64,000 nucleotides of DNA, taken from positions 62,001 through 126,000 of the forward strand of contig JADKBV010000012.1 of the NCBI GenBank assembly GCA_016714895.1, in the 5' to 3' direction. Under the pieces are notes generated by a model. The model was not told where the DNA came from and did not search any database. It saw only the letters and a list, made by a program, of their open reading frames with translations. The position numbers and the translations under genes are program-made. The first letter of the stretch is position 1. The number at the start of each line of letters is the position of its first letter. The DNA comes from Saprospiraceae bacterium (GTDB lineage: Bacteria > Bacteroidota > Bacteroidia > Chitinophagales > Saprospiraceae). Below are positions 26,927 through 36,152 of the stretch, piece after piece.

Positions 26927-27487
26927 GTGAAAGTAGTACCCTTACATATCAATATTCAGGAAGTCATCGCAAGAGCCGTCAAAAATGACCGAACAGCACA
27001 AAAAATGTTGTACGAAAAGTTTGCGCCAAAACTTCTGAGTATTTCCAGACAATATGTGCCAAGTATTGAAGAAGCTGAAGATATTCTGATCACAGCCTTC
27101 ATGAAAATCCTCAAAAATCTGGAAAAACTCGAAAATCTTCAGCATGTGGAAGCGTGGATGAAACGAATCACCGTCAATGAATCGATTTCTTACCTGCGCA
27201 CCAAAAAAAATATGCGGATTGAAGGTATTGAAGATTATGAATGGTCAGATGTAGATCATAATATGGAAGGCCAGATGGCCGTAAGAGATTTGCAATCTAT
27301 GATAGACAAATTGCCTGAAGGTTGTAAGGTCGTCTTTAATCTATATGCCATAGAGGGGTATAAACACCTTGAAATCGCCCAACTTCTGACCATAAGTGAA
27401 GGTACTTCAAAATCACAATTGGCTTATGCCCGCAAATTATTACAGGAAATGATCCTCGAACAACAAAAAATCGGAATCCATGGATAA
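26927..27487 (+). CDS. ECF-type RNA polymerase sigma-70 factor
   Basis: 186 residues from a GTG start just downstream of a perfect -7 box. Region 2 (about 20-85) has AQKMLYEKFAPKLLSISRQYV, EEAEDILITAFMKIL and the WMKRITVNESISYLR segment. Region 4 (about 120-175) has LPEGCKVVFNLYAIEGYKHLEIAQLL followed by SEGTSKSQLAYARKLLQ. ECF factors direct RNA polymerase to envelope-stress or transport genes. Its stop overlaps the start of the next gene by 8 nt, the usual coupling to an anti-sigma factor. Confidence 0.93.
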   Translation: MKVVPLHINIQEVIARAVKNDRTAQKMLYEKFAPKLLSISRQYVPSIEEAEDILITAFMKILKNLEKLENLQHVEAWMKRITVNESISYLRTKKNMRIEGIEDYEWSDVDHNMEGQMAVRDLQSMIDKLPEGCKVVFNLYAIEGYKHLEIAQLLTISEGTSKSQLAYARKLLQEMILEQQKIGIHG

Positions 27488-28244
27488 ACATATCATCGAT
27501 CAATGGGCCAACAACCAAATGGCAGAAAGAGAAATCAAACCTTCCCTTTCCGTTTGGGAACAAATAGAAACTGAACTTGATAAACAAGATCAACCAGCTG
27601 CTAAACCACCTAAAAACAGGATTTTTTGGGTAGTAGGAATTACTTTGGTTTGTATCATCGGTAGTACCTGGTTTTATTTGGATCAAAAACCGGAAGTTGC
27701 GAATCAGGCAACCACTGAAAAAATCCTTTCAAAACCAAGCCCGCAGGTGCAAAAAGCTCAAATGTCCGTTCCACCGGTGCAGACCATTCAAAAAAATGTT
27801 CCGCCATCATCACAAGAACAAAAATATTTGCAGAAGGAACATAAAAAAATGCCTTTTGTACCTGCTCCGTCACAAAATAAAACCAAAGAAATCACTCCGG
27901 AACAACCCAAAAAATCACAACCTGAACAGGCATTATACGCTGTTCAAACATCGGAGCCTGTCCTTGAAAATGTAATCGTTTTTGCCCCTGAAACAAAGCC
28001 TGAATTGCCCGTTTCAGAAACCAAAATTCAGAAAAAAGGAAAAATAGATCCGGCCCAACTATTGGCTGAAGTAGAAAAAGAATCCTCCAGTCAAGTCAAA
28101 AAATACAACATTGATCCGGACATTTTGCTGAAAGAAGCAGAAAAAGGAGCCAATGAACGATTTTTCAATAAAATGGTCAAAACATTGAGTGCCACATCCA
28201 ATGCAGTTGTTACTGCCGTAAATAATAGAAATACCGCATTTTAA
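27480..28244 (+). CDS. single-pass membrane protein, probable anti-sigma factor
   Basis: 254 residues. The short N-terminal cytoplasmic part (about 1-47) has SVWEQIETELD, the kind of amphipathic segment seen in Bacteroidota anti-sigma partners. One membrane helix follows (about 48-67, IFWVVGITLVCIIGSTW), then a long periplasmic region rich in Pro, Lys and Gln and ending in a charged helix. No HxxxCxxC zinc motif is present. The 8-nt overlap with the ECF gene and the topology support an anti-sigma role, but no Pfam-type domain was recognised. Confidence 0.78.
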   Translation: MDKHIIDQWANNQMAEREIKPSLSVWEQIETELDKQDQPAAKPPKNRIFWVVGITLVCIIGSTWFYLDQKPEVANQATTEKILSKPSPQVQKAQMSVPPVQTIQKNVPPSSQEQKYLQKEHKKMPFVPAPSQNKTKEITPEQPKKSQPEQALYAVQTSEPVLENVIVFAPETKPELPVSETKIQKKGKIDPAQLLAEVEKESSSQVKKYNIDPDILLKEAEKGANERFFNKMVKTLSATSNAVVTAVNNRNTAF

Positions 28245-28277
28245 CCCTTATTTTTCATCATTAATAAAACGTAAATC

Positions 28278-29333
28278 ATGCAAAAGTTTATTCTTTTCTT
28301 AGCCCTTGCCATGTCCTCAACTTTCGTGAATGCGCAGGAAAATTTTTCGCAAAAAGTTAAAGAAATTGCGAAAGAAATTGTAAATGTTAAAAAAGAGGAA
28401 AAAGAAATCCTCAAAGAAGAAGTAGATGCCATCAATGAAAAAGTGGCAAATAATGAAATCACCTCAGAAGAAGGTGACAAAAGAAAAGAAGCCGCAGCAG
28501 AACGCAGCGCAGAAAGAATCGAAGAGCGTATCGAAGTATTGGAAGAACAATTGGAATCACTTGTTGAAAATGCCGTTGAAGAAACATTTGACGAAGATTC
28601 TGACGAAAATAAAGTATACGACGAAGAAACAGGTGACCTTAAAATCAATATCAAACCTAAAAAACAAAAAAAGAACAAAGGTGAACCCAGAACAACAAGC
28701 CAGGCTGTTTTCGCGATAAGTGCCAATACTTTGATAGAAGATCATGACTTCAGCACCATCGACAATAATAAATTTCAACTTTCAAATGCACGCGCTTACG
28801 AATTTGGTTTCTCCTATAAAACCAGAGTTTTTTCAAAAACCAATTTTCTCCACCTGAAATACGGATTGTCTCTTCGGGTAAATAACGTAAGACCCAATGA
28901 AAACCAGTTTTTTGTCAAAAACGGAGAGGTGACCAGCCTGATGACTGATACAAGAGAATACACAAAAGATGCCTATTTCAGAACCACTCAATGGGTTGTG
29001 CCTCTCTACCTGGAATTTGATTTTACAAAACCGGTAAAAAAGGATGATGAAATCAAATTCAGCACCCAAAAAACATTCAGATTGGGTGTAGGAGGATATG
29101 CCGGCGTCAATTCACGAACCAAACAAGTGGTCCATTATACAGACGATAAAATAAAATACGAAGAAGAAGCAAGAGGCAATTTTAATGTCAATAATTTTGT
29201 CTACGGCCTGGGCGCTTATATCGGATACAGAGATGTTTCTTTATATGGAAAATTAGATCTCAATGACTTATTCAGTGAAGAGTCCATCGCTTACAACAAC
29301 CTTTCCGTTGGATTGAGATGGGACTTTAATTAA
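28278..29333 (+). CDS. outer-membrane beta-barrel protein with periplasmic coiled coil
   Basis: 351 residues. Signal peptide at about 1-19 (ending VNAQ). Residues 22-105 form a highly charged Lys/Glu coiled coil (KVKEIAKEIVNVKKEEKEIL onward). A basic/acidic linker ending KPKKQKKNKGEPR precedes a porin-like barrel (about 140-351) with alternating strands and a C-terminal VGLRWDFN. The barrel end places it in the outer membrane and the coiled coil in the periplasm. It is the third gene after the sigma and anti-sigma-like genes, so it may be a signal receiver or a regulon member (inference). A strong terminator follows. Confidence 0.82.
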   Translation: MQKFILFLALAMSSTFVNAQENFSQKVKEIAKEIVNVKKEEKEILKEEVDAINEKVANNEITSEEGDKRKEAAAERSAERIEERIEVLEEQLESLVENAVEETFDEDSDENKVYDEETGDLKINIKPKKQKKNKGEPRTTSQAVFAISANTLIEDHDFSTIDNNKFQLSNARAYEFGFSYKTRVFSKTNFLHLKYGLSLRVNNVRPNENQFFVKNGEVTSLMTDTREYTKDAYFRTTQWVVPLYLEFDFTKPVKKDDEIKFSTQKTFRLGVGGYAGVNSRTKQVVHYTDDKIKYEEEARGNFNVNNFVYGLGAYIGYRDVSLYGKLDLNDLFSEESIAYNNLSVGLRWDFN

Positions 29334-29383
29334 GGTCTGTCGAAAAAAATCAGGCACCTTAAAATAAAATACGGATTGTTTGA

Positions 29384-29419
29384 AGTAGTCCTGTCCTCTT
29401 GGCGGGACTACTTTTTTTT
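29384..29419 (+). terminator. rho-independent terminator of the sigma/anti-sigma/OMP operon
   Basis: Arms AGTAGTCC (29384-29391) and GGACTACT (29405-29412) are followed by a run of eight T. The 3' end of the opposite-strand glycosyltransferase gene overlaps it. Confidence 0.85.
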
Positions 29420-30295
29420 GGTTTTATCAAGGTACAAATACAGTTTCCACACATTAAACAATATGATGGAAGGATACCGTGACATGAGATTTTTTTCTAT
29501 CGTTGGCAATCCTTTTTTTAGTAAAAAAAATACAAAAGACTGAATGCCGAAATATTTTAGTTTATCGTTAAAATCCTGCAATCTTGTACGCGGGATTTGT
29601 TTTTTACTTTCCAGAAATATCAGATTGTCAATAGCTTTTCTGGTTTTTTGCATAAATTGAACATTGGTCTCCAAACCGTCATGAAAAACCGGATTCTGAA
29701 TATGTTTAATCGATATACCAACCTTTTGTAATTGTAAAGCATATTGTAAATCCTCATATCCATACCCTTCGACATTCTCCTGAAAATACACCTTTGAAAA
29801 AAGAGCAGCAGGAACCAAAAAATTGTTTGATTGAAAATTAAGATAAGGATGTTTATTCCGGTTTTTGGCAGACAATGATTCTCTTCTCATGCCATATTTC
29901 CAATGTAATATTTTTTTTGCGTTTGCCGGTTTTTTTTTCTGATAAGACCTTCCCCCATATACTACGCTATCGTAAGGCATTCCGGACAGATAATTTTTAA
30001 TAAAATGTTTGTCCCTCACTCCTGAATCTCCGTCGAGAAACAAAAGATATTCAAAATAGGCACCTTTACCCAACCAGTTCCGGATTCGGCTTCTTCCCAG
30101 ATTTTCAGGCAATTCGGTATAATTGATATTCATTTTGAAAGCCAGTTCCTGATTTTTGGCTTTATACTTTTCTAATGAACCATCATCAAAACAAAGTATC
30201 TGAAACGGTATACCTGCTTTGGTACATTGATTGGCCAAAGTGTACACCAACTTCCTGACATCCTGATTGTATATAGGTATGAGAATCGATAACAT
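29408..30295 (-). CDS. glycosyltransferase family 2
   Basis: 295 residues, GT-A fold. LSILIPIYNQD opens the domain, CFDDGS (residues 35-40) binds the nucleotide, FLDGD (87-90, Asp88 and Asp90) is the DxD metal site, and GYGYEDLQYALQLQKVG supplies the acceptor-side ED motif. These enzymes transfer a sugar from a nucleotide donor. The acceptor is unknown. There is no membrane span, so it is cytoplasmic or peripheral. It starts 9 nt after the M1 peptidase stop on the same strand and is probably co-transcribed with it. No sugar-operon context surrounds it. Confidence 0.9.
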   Translation of the reverse strand: MLSILIPIYNQDVRKLVYTLANQCTKAGIPFQILCFDDGSLEKYKAKNQELAFKMNINYTELPENLGRSRIRNWLGKGAYFEYLLFLDGDSGVRDKHFIKNYLSGMPYDSVVYGGRSYQKKKPANAKKILHWKYGMRRESLSAKNRNKHPYLNFQSNNFLVPAALFSKVYFQENVEGYGYEDLQYALQLQKVGISIKHIQNPVFHDGLETNVQFMQKTRKAIDNLIFLESKKQIPRTRLQDFNDKLKYFGIQSFVFFLLKKGLPTIEKNLMSRYPSIILFNVWKLYLYLDKTKKK

Positions 30296-30304
30296 TGCGG
30301 AAAC

Positions 30305-32206
30305 TTACTTGGTAAAGTCCTCCCCTTCTATCTGCTGCCGGGGAAAGTGGTTATCTCCATTTTCAACATCAGCCAACCTTTCTGTTTCGTCAATTTTTAC
30401 ATGGAAAACCTCATTTACAGGAACACCGATTTTGAGAGTATAAAACTGCCGGGCCCATGGCCATGCTTCTGCAACAGTATAAGAACCAAAAACGGAATCT
30501 TCTTTTTTTGCTCCTCTCATGATATCCAATGGAATGTGAAACTTCTTGATCTCACCGTTTTTCAGGGTCACCGTGACATCCAAAGGCATCGGTATACGTC
30601 CGCGTCTTTGAAAAACGATTCCGTTAACATCTTCACGGTGAACTTTGTAATCAATCGTATAAGTGGTAAAAACAAAATATTCTTTAAACCAATCCAGCTC
30701 GATGCCTGACACTTTTTCCATCACCCTGAAAAAATCATTGGGTTTCGGATGTCTGAATTTCCATTCCTCAAAATATCTTTTCATACCTTTTCTGAAGGCA
30801 ACATCACCGATTATATATTTGAGTTGTTCCAACAAAACCTGACCTTTTGTATAGGAAGCATTTCCATACGCAGCATTGGTATAAAAATGATCCGCATGGG
30901 TGGACATAGCTTCTTCAAGTCCTGTAGTCGTAAAGTTTATATAGCCTTTGATACTACTCAACTGCGGATTTGATTCATAAGTCCCGGGTACCATTTTCTT
31001 TTTGATGAGGTGATTCATGACTTCTGCAGAAACATAATTGGTAAATCCCTCATCCATCCAATGGTACAATGCTTCATTAGTGGCAATAACACCCTGATAC
31101 CAGCTATGCACAAACTCATGAACGGATACTCCCACAAGACTGTTGAAAGGTCGCTCACCGGTGATTAGGGTTGCCATCGGATATTCCATGCCACCATCTC
31201 CGCCCTGAATAAAACTGTATTCAGGGTAAGGGTACTCTCCGTAGTTTTTATCCATATATTGTAATACTTCATCCATAACTTTTGGCAGGTTTTCCCAATT
31301 TTCTTTGGTTTTATCATTTTGTTGATAAAAATATCTGAAAGTTTTTCCATTATATGTTTTAAACGTCAGATGGGTGTAATCAGGATCTGCAGCCCACAAA
31401 AAATCGTGTACATTTTTGGCTACAAAACGCCATGACAATGTTTTTTCCTTTTTGCTGACTGTTGAGAGTGTGTAACCGTGCCCGACTTCTTCAGGATTTT
31501 GTAATACACCTGTAGCTGCCACTATATATTGTGAAGGCATGTTGATCGTAACATCAAAATTTCCGAAGGGGCCATAAAATTCTCTTGCAATATAAGGATT
31601 TGCATGCCAGCCTTGTTCGTCGTAACCACATATTTTAGGATACCCCTGAGAAACTGAATATTCGATACCTTCTTTGTTATTCCGACCGGTTCTACGGATT
31701 TGTAACGGAATCTGAGATAAAAACTCCATTTCAAGTTTTGCAGAGCGACCCGGTAAAATAGGTGAATCTAATATAACCTGCAAAATGGTACCCTGAACTT
31801 CAAATTTGGTTGGTTGGCCATCTTTTGTCAAAGACATTACTTTTACAAAACCATATTCTGATCGTTTGAGTTTGAAAATTCTGTCAGCTACCCGTTTGTC
31901 AGGATCTTTGATATGTCTGGAAACTTCATCCATGTCACTCCCCGGTTGGAAAGCGTTAAAATACAAGTGATAATACAAAGTGCGCAAGGTGTCCCTGGAA
32001 TTGTTTTTATACTTCAACACCTGTTTTCCGGCATATTGGTGATTTTTCCAATCAAAATCAAAAGTCATTTTGTAATCAACTTTTTGCTGGAATCTGTAAT
32101 CCTGTCCATTCAAAATATTTGTTTCAGCAAAAGTGATTATCATTAAGAATAGAATTAATAAAATGTTCTTTTGAAATATTTTTTGCAGAAAAGAAAAAGA
32201 AAACAT
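30305..32206 (-). CDS. M1-family zinc metallopeptidase, exported
   Basis: 633 residues. An N-terminal hydrophobic export signal (about 13-30) is followed by a beta-rich N-domain. The catalytic part has GGMEYPMATLITG, the zinc site HEFVH (His363, Glu364, His367) and Glu386, spaced 18 residues later in MDEGFTNY, a perfect HExxH-x18-E. The family is aminopeptidase-like and removes N-terminal residues from peptides. The signal makes a periplasmic or outer-membrane location likely. No T9SS domain is present. Length is normal for the short M1 group of Bacteroidota. Confidence 0.92.
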   Translation of the reverse strand: MFSFSFLQKIFQKNILLILFLMIITFAETNILNGQDYRFQQKVDYKMTFDFDWKNHQYAGKQVLKYKNNSRDTLRTLYYHLYFNAFQPGSDMDEVSRHIKDPDKRVADRIFKLKRSEYGFVKVMSLTKDGQPTKFEVQGTILQVILDSPILPGRSAKLEMEFLSQIPLQIRRTGRNNKEGIEYSVSQGYPKICGYDEQGWHANPYIAREFYGPFGNFDVTINMPSQYIVAATGVLQNPEEVGHGYTLSTVSKKEKTLSWRFVAKNVHDFLWAADPDYTHLTFKTYNGKTFRYFYQQNDKTKENWENLPKVMDEVLQYMDKNYGEYPYPEYSFIQGGDGGMEYPMATLITGERPFNSLVGVSVHEFVHSWYQGVIATNEALYHWMDEGFTNYVSAEVMNHLIKKKMVPGTYESNPQLSSIKGYINFTTTGLEEAMSTHADHFYTNAAYGNASYTKGQVLLEQLKYIIGDVAFRKGMKRYFEEWKFRHPKPNDFFRVMEKVSGIELDWFKEYFVFTTYTIDYKVHREDVNGIVFQRRGRIPMPLDVTVTLKNGEIKKFHIPLDIMRGAKKEDSVFGSYTVAEAWPWARQFYTLKIGVPVNEVFHVKIDETERLADVENGDNHFPRQQIEGEDFTK

Positions 32207-32281
32207 ATTTTACATTTTTTAAATGATGTTATTTTGAATATTTATCGGGATCATTGAAGGATTTTTTGACCGTCCAATGTA

Positions 32282-33271
32282 TTAAGGTTGCATCAGGTCA
32301 TTTTGTTTATTATCAACCGGATCTTCCTGTTTAATTCCCACGTCTTCAATAGGTTCGAGTAAATAAGTAAGTGGTTTCCAATGATATTTTTTGGAACAAA
32401 TAACGTAAAAAATAATGGCAGATATATAAAAAGCAACAATCATCATCCATGGTTTGATCTCCGACACCATAAACAATGTATCCGTTTGCAATACACTACC
32501 TTCATAAGTAATCAGGGTAGCTCCAAGGATATTTGTCGCCGCATGGACGCCTAAGGCCAATTCAAGGCTGTCGTCCATTAACGTAATTAAACCCAAATAA
32601 GCGCCTGCAGAAATATAATAAAACATCATAGTACCCAATCCGAATTTTTCTATCTCGGGATTCATTCCGTGCATCAAAGCAAACAAGAGGGACGTAATAC
32701 CGAGAGCTAGGAGTTTATTTTTTGTTCCCAATCCGAAAGCCTGCATCAGATATCCTCTGAAAAACAACTCTTCAAAACTGGTCTGAATCGGTAGCAAAAA
32801 GATCGCAATCATCAATAATGGAATAAATGAGGAGGCTGAAAACCTGAAAGTATATTGTGCCGGATCCATATACCATGTAACAGCTTCTGACAAAATTATC
32901 ATAACAGTCCATAATAAAAATCCCATCAGAATTTTTTGATAATCTATAGAAGACTTTGGGGTGATCAACGTAATAAAACTTTTCTTTTGCATCCTTACCG
33001 CTGCATATAAACCCAACATGGCAAAAACAAACATCAGAATCATAAGTAAAAATCCTGTATTGGTGTCCAATCCAAACTTGGTAAAATCCATATTTTCCTG
33101 CAACCCGTTGATATCATCAGGTCCCAGATCCGTCCTGGTTGAGACTTGGTACACCAATACCGCAGTCAGGGGAAGCTGGCCTACAAAATACCCACCTAAG
33201 GCAAACAAAACACCGATAAGGTACAAATGCCAGGCATTATTCCCTTTATGGGAATGAGAAAAAAATGTCAT
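32282..33271 (-). CDS. CPBP-family intramembrane metalloprotease
   Basis: 329 residues, about eight hydrophobic segments. The ABI/CPBP motifs are present: SFEELFFRGYLMQ with Glu167, Glu168 and Arg172, then FALMHGMNP with His201, and a third motif around LGVHAATNILG. The family is related to Rce1 and cleaves membrane proteins or modifies bacteriocin immunity, though substrates in Bacteroidota are mostly unknown. A near-consensus -7 box TATCTTTA lies just upstream on the minus strand. It is followed after 75 bp by the M1 peptidase gene on the same strand, so the two may share a transcript. Confidence 0.88.
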   Translation of the reverse strand: MTFFSHSHKGNNAWHLYLIGVLFALGGYFVGQLPLTAVLVYQVSTRTDLGPDDINGLQENMDFTKFGLDTNTGFLLMILMFVFAMLGLYAAVRMQKKSFITLITPKSSIDYQKILMGFLLWTVMIILSEAVTWYMDPAQYTFRFSASSFIPLLMIAIFLLPIQTSFEELFFRGYLMQAFGLGTKNKLLALGITSLLFALMHGMNPEIEKFGLGTMMFYYISAGAYLGLITLMDDSLELALGVHAATNILGATLITYEGSVLQTDTLFMVSEIKPWMMIVAFYISAIIFYVICSKKYHWKPLTYLLEPIEDVGIKQEDPVDNKQNDLMQP

Positions 33272-33522
33272 GGTGTGATTTTAGCGTAAAGATAGTTAAA
33301 TTGTTTTTTTCACACAAATCAAAGGTGGTCTGCTGATAAAATAATAGGAAGATACGCTGTAAACAGTAAATTTTTATGGCAGACTTAATGTCAAAAAGGA
33401 TATATCAAAATATTCTGTTTACAACCCGATATTTTGAAATGTTTCGTAAGACAGAAATTATCAAAAGGAAAAAAAATAACTAAACAGTAAGTCTCAATAT
33501 AGAAAATTTAATTTCGTATTTG

Positions 33523-33840
33523 CTACATATATTTTTCCATCAAAACAGGTAGCTTTTTATTAAAAACAATAAAAACTGACTTTAACCAAAAAGGAAATAA
33601 TAAAGGTAATACTAAAAAAGCCAGTTTGTTGAATCCCCAGGCACCAGCAATATCAAAATGTATGAGATGCATAATTGCTCTGGTCATACCACAAGCGTAA
33701 CATTCGATGTCTAATAATAAGACGGACAAACACATCGTTTGACCTTTATCAAAATGATCAACAGGCAGTATAACCAGAACAATCGGTGCGATCATAATAA
33801 TAAAATAAAAGATGTAGGAAAGATATTTCCTTATCTTCAT
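33523..33840 (-). CDS. DUF2752 membrane protein
   Basis: 105 residues from the ATG at 33840 (MKIRKYLSY). A start at 33873 would overlap the upstream gene. The DUF2752 signature is ECYACGMTRAIMHLIHFDIAGAW, flanked by two or three membrane helices (YIFYFIIMIAPIVLVILP, LAFLVLPLLFPFWL). The family's role is unknown. It commonly sits beside TM2-domain genes in Bacteroidota, as it does here (7-nt gap). Confidence 0.85.
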   Translation of the reverse strand: MKIRKYLSYIFYFIIMIAPIVLVILPVDHFDKGQTMCLSVLLLDIECYACGMTRAIMHLIHFDIAGAWGFNKLAFLVLPLLFPFWLKSVFIVFNKKLPVLMEKYM

Positions 33841-33847
33841 CAAATTA

Positions 33848-34261
33848 TTATAATGTTTGTGAGTACGATCCATCTTTAGGCTGAAGATCTCCGGTGATGA
33901 TTCTGATCAAGTCAATAATCCACCAAATACCACAACCACCAGCTGTCAATAACTGAACAACTCCTTGCCAGATATATCCAAGATAAAATCTGTGGATACC
34001 AAGACCTCCAACAGCAATAACAAGAATAAGCGCAATCAATTGGCTTTTTCCTGAACCTGCAGGTGAAGTTAAGTCATCAGCACTGGTTACAACTTCTTCA
34101 GAATCAACACTATTCAAGGCAGCTTGAATGTTTGCGTTGGTCTGTGCGTTTAAAGTTTGTTCAGTTGCTACTGGTTTTTGCTTTTGAACCGGGAATGAAG
34201 AAATCCCCATGTTTGTGGCAAATAAAACTGCGAGTACGAGTAAAAAAAATTTTGTTTTCAT
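33848..34261 (-). CDS. TM2-domain membrane protein
   Basis: 137 residues from the ATG at 34261 (MKTKFFLLVLAVLFATN, a signal-like N-terminus). The frame runs to 34297, but the shorter start sits well behind the promoter at 34285. After a low-complexity linker, residues about 75-130 form the TM2 domain: LIALILVIAVGGLGIHRFYLG, then a second helix with GGCGIWWIIDLIRI, ending in a cytoplasmic DGSYSQTL tail. TM2 proteins are two-helix membrane proteins of unclear function. It pairs with the DUF2752 gene downstream. Confidence 0.88.
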   Translation of the reverse strand: MKTKFFLLVLAVLFATNMGISSFPVQKQKPVATEQTLNAQTNANIQAALNSVDSEEVVTSADDLTSPAGSGKSQLIALILVIAVGGLGIHRFYLGYIWQGVVQLLTAGGCGIWWIIDLIRIITGDLQPKDGSYSQTL

Positions 34262-34284
34262 AAATAAACTGTTTAAATTTGCAA

Positions 34285-34292
34285 CAAATTTA
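34285..34292 (-). promoter_or_regulatory. promoter -7 box (TAAATTTG) for TM2/DUF2752 genes
   Basis: A perfect TAnnTTTG 23 nt upstream of the chosen TM2 start. Directly adjacent on the plus strand is a one-mismatch box (TACATTCG, 34293-34300) facing the gene at 34316, so two divergent promoters may abut. Confidence 0.55.
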
Positions 34293-34315
34293 TACATTCG
34301 TTTAATAATCCGTTC

Positions 34316-35200
34316 ATGTTAAAGCATTTTTTTTATTTTTTTTTTATACTATTTTTATCAACTAACTGTCTCTCACAAAATTACGAGTTTTACGGTATCA
34401 TAAAACTTTACGGTAAAAAAGAAAACGCCATCTCTTACAAACTTGTTTTTACAGAAAAAAACGGAAAAGTAAACGGTTATTCTATCACAGACCTTACCGG
34501 ATCCCACGAAACAAAAAATATCATTTCAGGAACATACGATGCAAAGTCAAAATCATTGACCATAAAAGAAAAAGACATCGTATATACCAAATCAAAAATT
34601 TCTGACGACCTTTTTTGTTTTGTCAATCTCCAAAGCCAGATAAAACTGACAGCCAACAAACACAAAATGGAAGGTTCGTTTAAGGGCATGTTTAAAAACA
34701 ATACCAAATGTATTGACGGTACTTTCGAACTGGTCGGAACTGCTACCGTAGAAAAGTTATTGAATAAAGTCAATAAACACGTTCAGAAATCAAAAAAGTT
34801 TGACGAACAGGAAAAAACAAAATATAATCCGGTCACTATATTCGACAGTCTTCAGACACATCAGCTCGAAGCCAACCAAAATCTGAATATTTTTACCAGT
34901 ACCAAAAATATACTTTTTGAAATATGGGATAATAACCTTGAAGACGGAGACGAAATCAATCTCTATCACAATAATGAAATCATCCTGTCAAAATATAAAG
35001 TATCTAAAGATAAAAAAATATTCAAGGTAGCCCTGAAAGAAAAAGACAATATATTCAAAATCGAAGCCGTCAATCAGGGCAAACATGGGCTGAATACGGC
35101 TATGGTCTCTGTAGTTGGTGACAATAGTGTATCGTTTTTGTCAAACCTGAAGACCTTGGAAACCACTTCGGTATCCATCATCCGGACGAATTTAAAATAA
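34316..35200 (+). CDS. secreted protein of unknown function
   Basis: 294 residues with a clear signal peptide (about 1-20, FFFILFLSTNCLSQ). The rest is Lys/Asn-rich and predicted beta-rich, in two parts: an N-terminal domain (about 20-150) with KVNGYSITDLTGSHETKN, and a C-terminal domain (about 185-285) with ILFEIWDNNLEDGDEINLYHNNE, which resembles an Ig-like fold for carbohydrate or matrix contact (inference). No T9SS sorting domain, so a periplasmic or Sec-released location is likely. A terminator follows the stop. Confidence 0.78.
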   Translation: MLKHFFYFFFILFLSTNCLSQNYEFYGIIKLYGKKENAISYKLVFTEKNGKVNGYSITDLTGSHETKNIISGTYDAKSKSLTIKEKDIVYTKSKISDDLFCFVNLQSQIKLTANKHKMEGSFKGMFKNNTKCIDGTFELVGTATVEKLLNKVNKHVQKSKKFDEQEKTKYNPVTIFDSLQTHQLEANQNLNIFTSTKNILFEIWDNNLEDGDEINLYHNNEIILSKYKVSKDKKIFKVALKEKDNIFKIEAVNQGKHGLNTAMVSVVGDNSVSFLSNLKTLETTSVSIIRTNLK

Positions 35201-35210
35201 CTATAACATT

Positions 35211-35240
35211 CTGCACATCCTTTATGTGTGGAGGTTTTTT
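35211..35240 (+). terminator. rho-independent terminator
   Basis: Arms CTGCACAT and ATGTGTGG (8 pairs, two G-U) around CCTTT, followed by AGG and six T, 10 nt after the stop at 35200. Confidence 0.65.
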
Positions 35241-35396
35241 AAGATAAAAAGGTAACTTTTTATCAAATAAATAATACCCAAAAACTAAAATAAATCGATG
35301 TTTTTCAAACGAAAGGTTAAAAATGTACGTCTGTAAATAAGAAGCCCGACACAAAAGTTGAGTTGTCCTTTTATTTCACCTTTTAACAACTATAAT

Positions 35397-35759
35397 ATGA
35401 CGTACCGATTAGTGATTTTTTGTTTATCTCTAACCTTTTTTTTCAGCTGCTCCACAGAATCAAACAATGAAAAATGGCATTTAATTCAGTATTACGGTAC
35501 TATAGCCGGAATTACCCAAAATTTTGACAGAGATATTTGTGTCTGGACCATTGCCGATTCCACGCTTTCCATTGACATGAAAAAAGAAGATCCCTTTATG
35601 AAGTCGATGACATCAAAACACAGATATACAACCTTTCAGGGAGTGAGATATTGGGAAGTTGATGGATTGGGAAGCTTCATTCGCTCAGAATCCGGCGATA
35701 CCATGTACCTGAAAGCCCCTTGTTGTGATATGATTGATTACACCTTGGTCAAAGAGTAA
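35397..35759 (+). CDS. small lipoprotein of unknown function
   Basis: 120 residues from the ATG at 35397. The frame is open from 35358, but only this start places the signal correctly (MTYRLVIFCLSLTFFFSC, lipobox FFSC). The mature part is small and polar with several aromatic residues and a Cys-Cys pair near the end (APCCDMIDYTL). It resembles small lipocalin-like envelope lipoproteins, but no family can be assigned. It stands alone between two intergenic gaps. Confidence 0.72.
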   Translation: MTYRLVIFCLSLTFFFSCSTESNNEKWHLIQYYGTIAGITQNFDRDICVWTIADSTLSIDMKKEDPFMKSMTSKHRYTTFQGVRYWEVDGLGSFIRSESGDTMYLKAPCCDMIDYTLVKE

Positions 35760-36077
35760 CTGTTGGTAAAAAACTTTAACTTTTTTATCTTAAAAAATAT
35801 CCTGTTCCAGCTATAAGTTAACAAATAAGACATCCTTATAGGAAGAAGACACATTAAAAGGTTTGAGCGACATAGTAGTAAAAAAGGTTGAAATAAACTA
35901 TCCAAAACAACAATCAAGGTAAATGACAATTAACTTCATTTTTCAACATTCCTGAGAAGATTCAAAATATAATATTTGTTGACAAAGGTTTGTAATCTCA
36001 TGTTCAGGTGCACAAAAAATGTATTCAAACCGACAAATATGCCATATTTTATATAAACTTTTGGAGAATATCAATAA

Positions 36078-36085
36078 TAAATTTG
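36078..36085 (+). promoter_or_regulatory. promoter -7 box (TAAATTTG) and leader of the secreted metalloprotease gene
   Basis: A perfect TAnnTTTG 67 nt before the ATG at 36153. The leader contains a stem TTTATCC/GGATAAA (36098-36123) and a decoy out-of-frame ATG at 36143. No other feature was found in the 393-bp gap 35760-36152. Confidence 0.55.
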
Positions 36086-36152
36086 GCTAAAACTTTTTTT
36101 ATCCCTATTTTTACAAGGATAAAATTTATTTCTAATTCAAAAATGTATTTTT

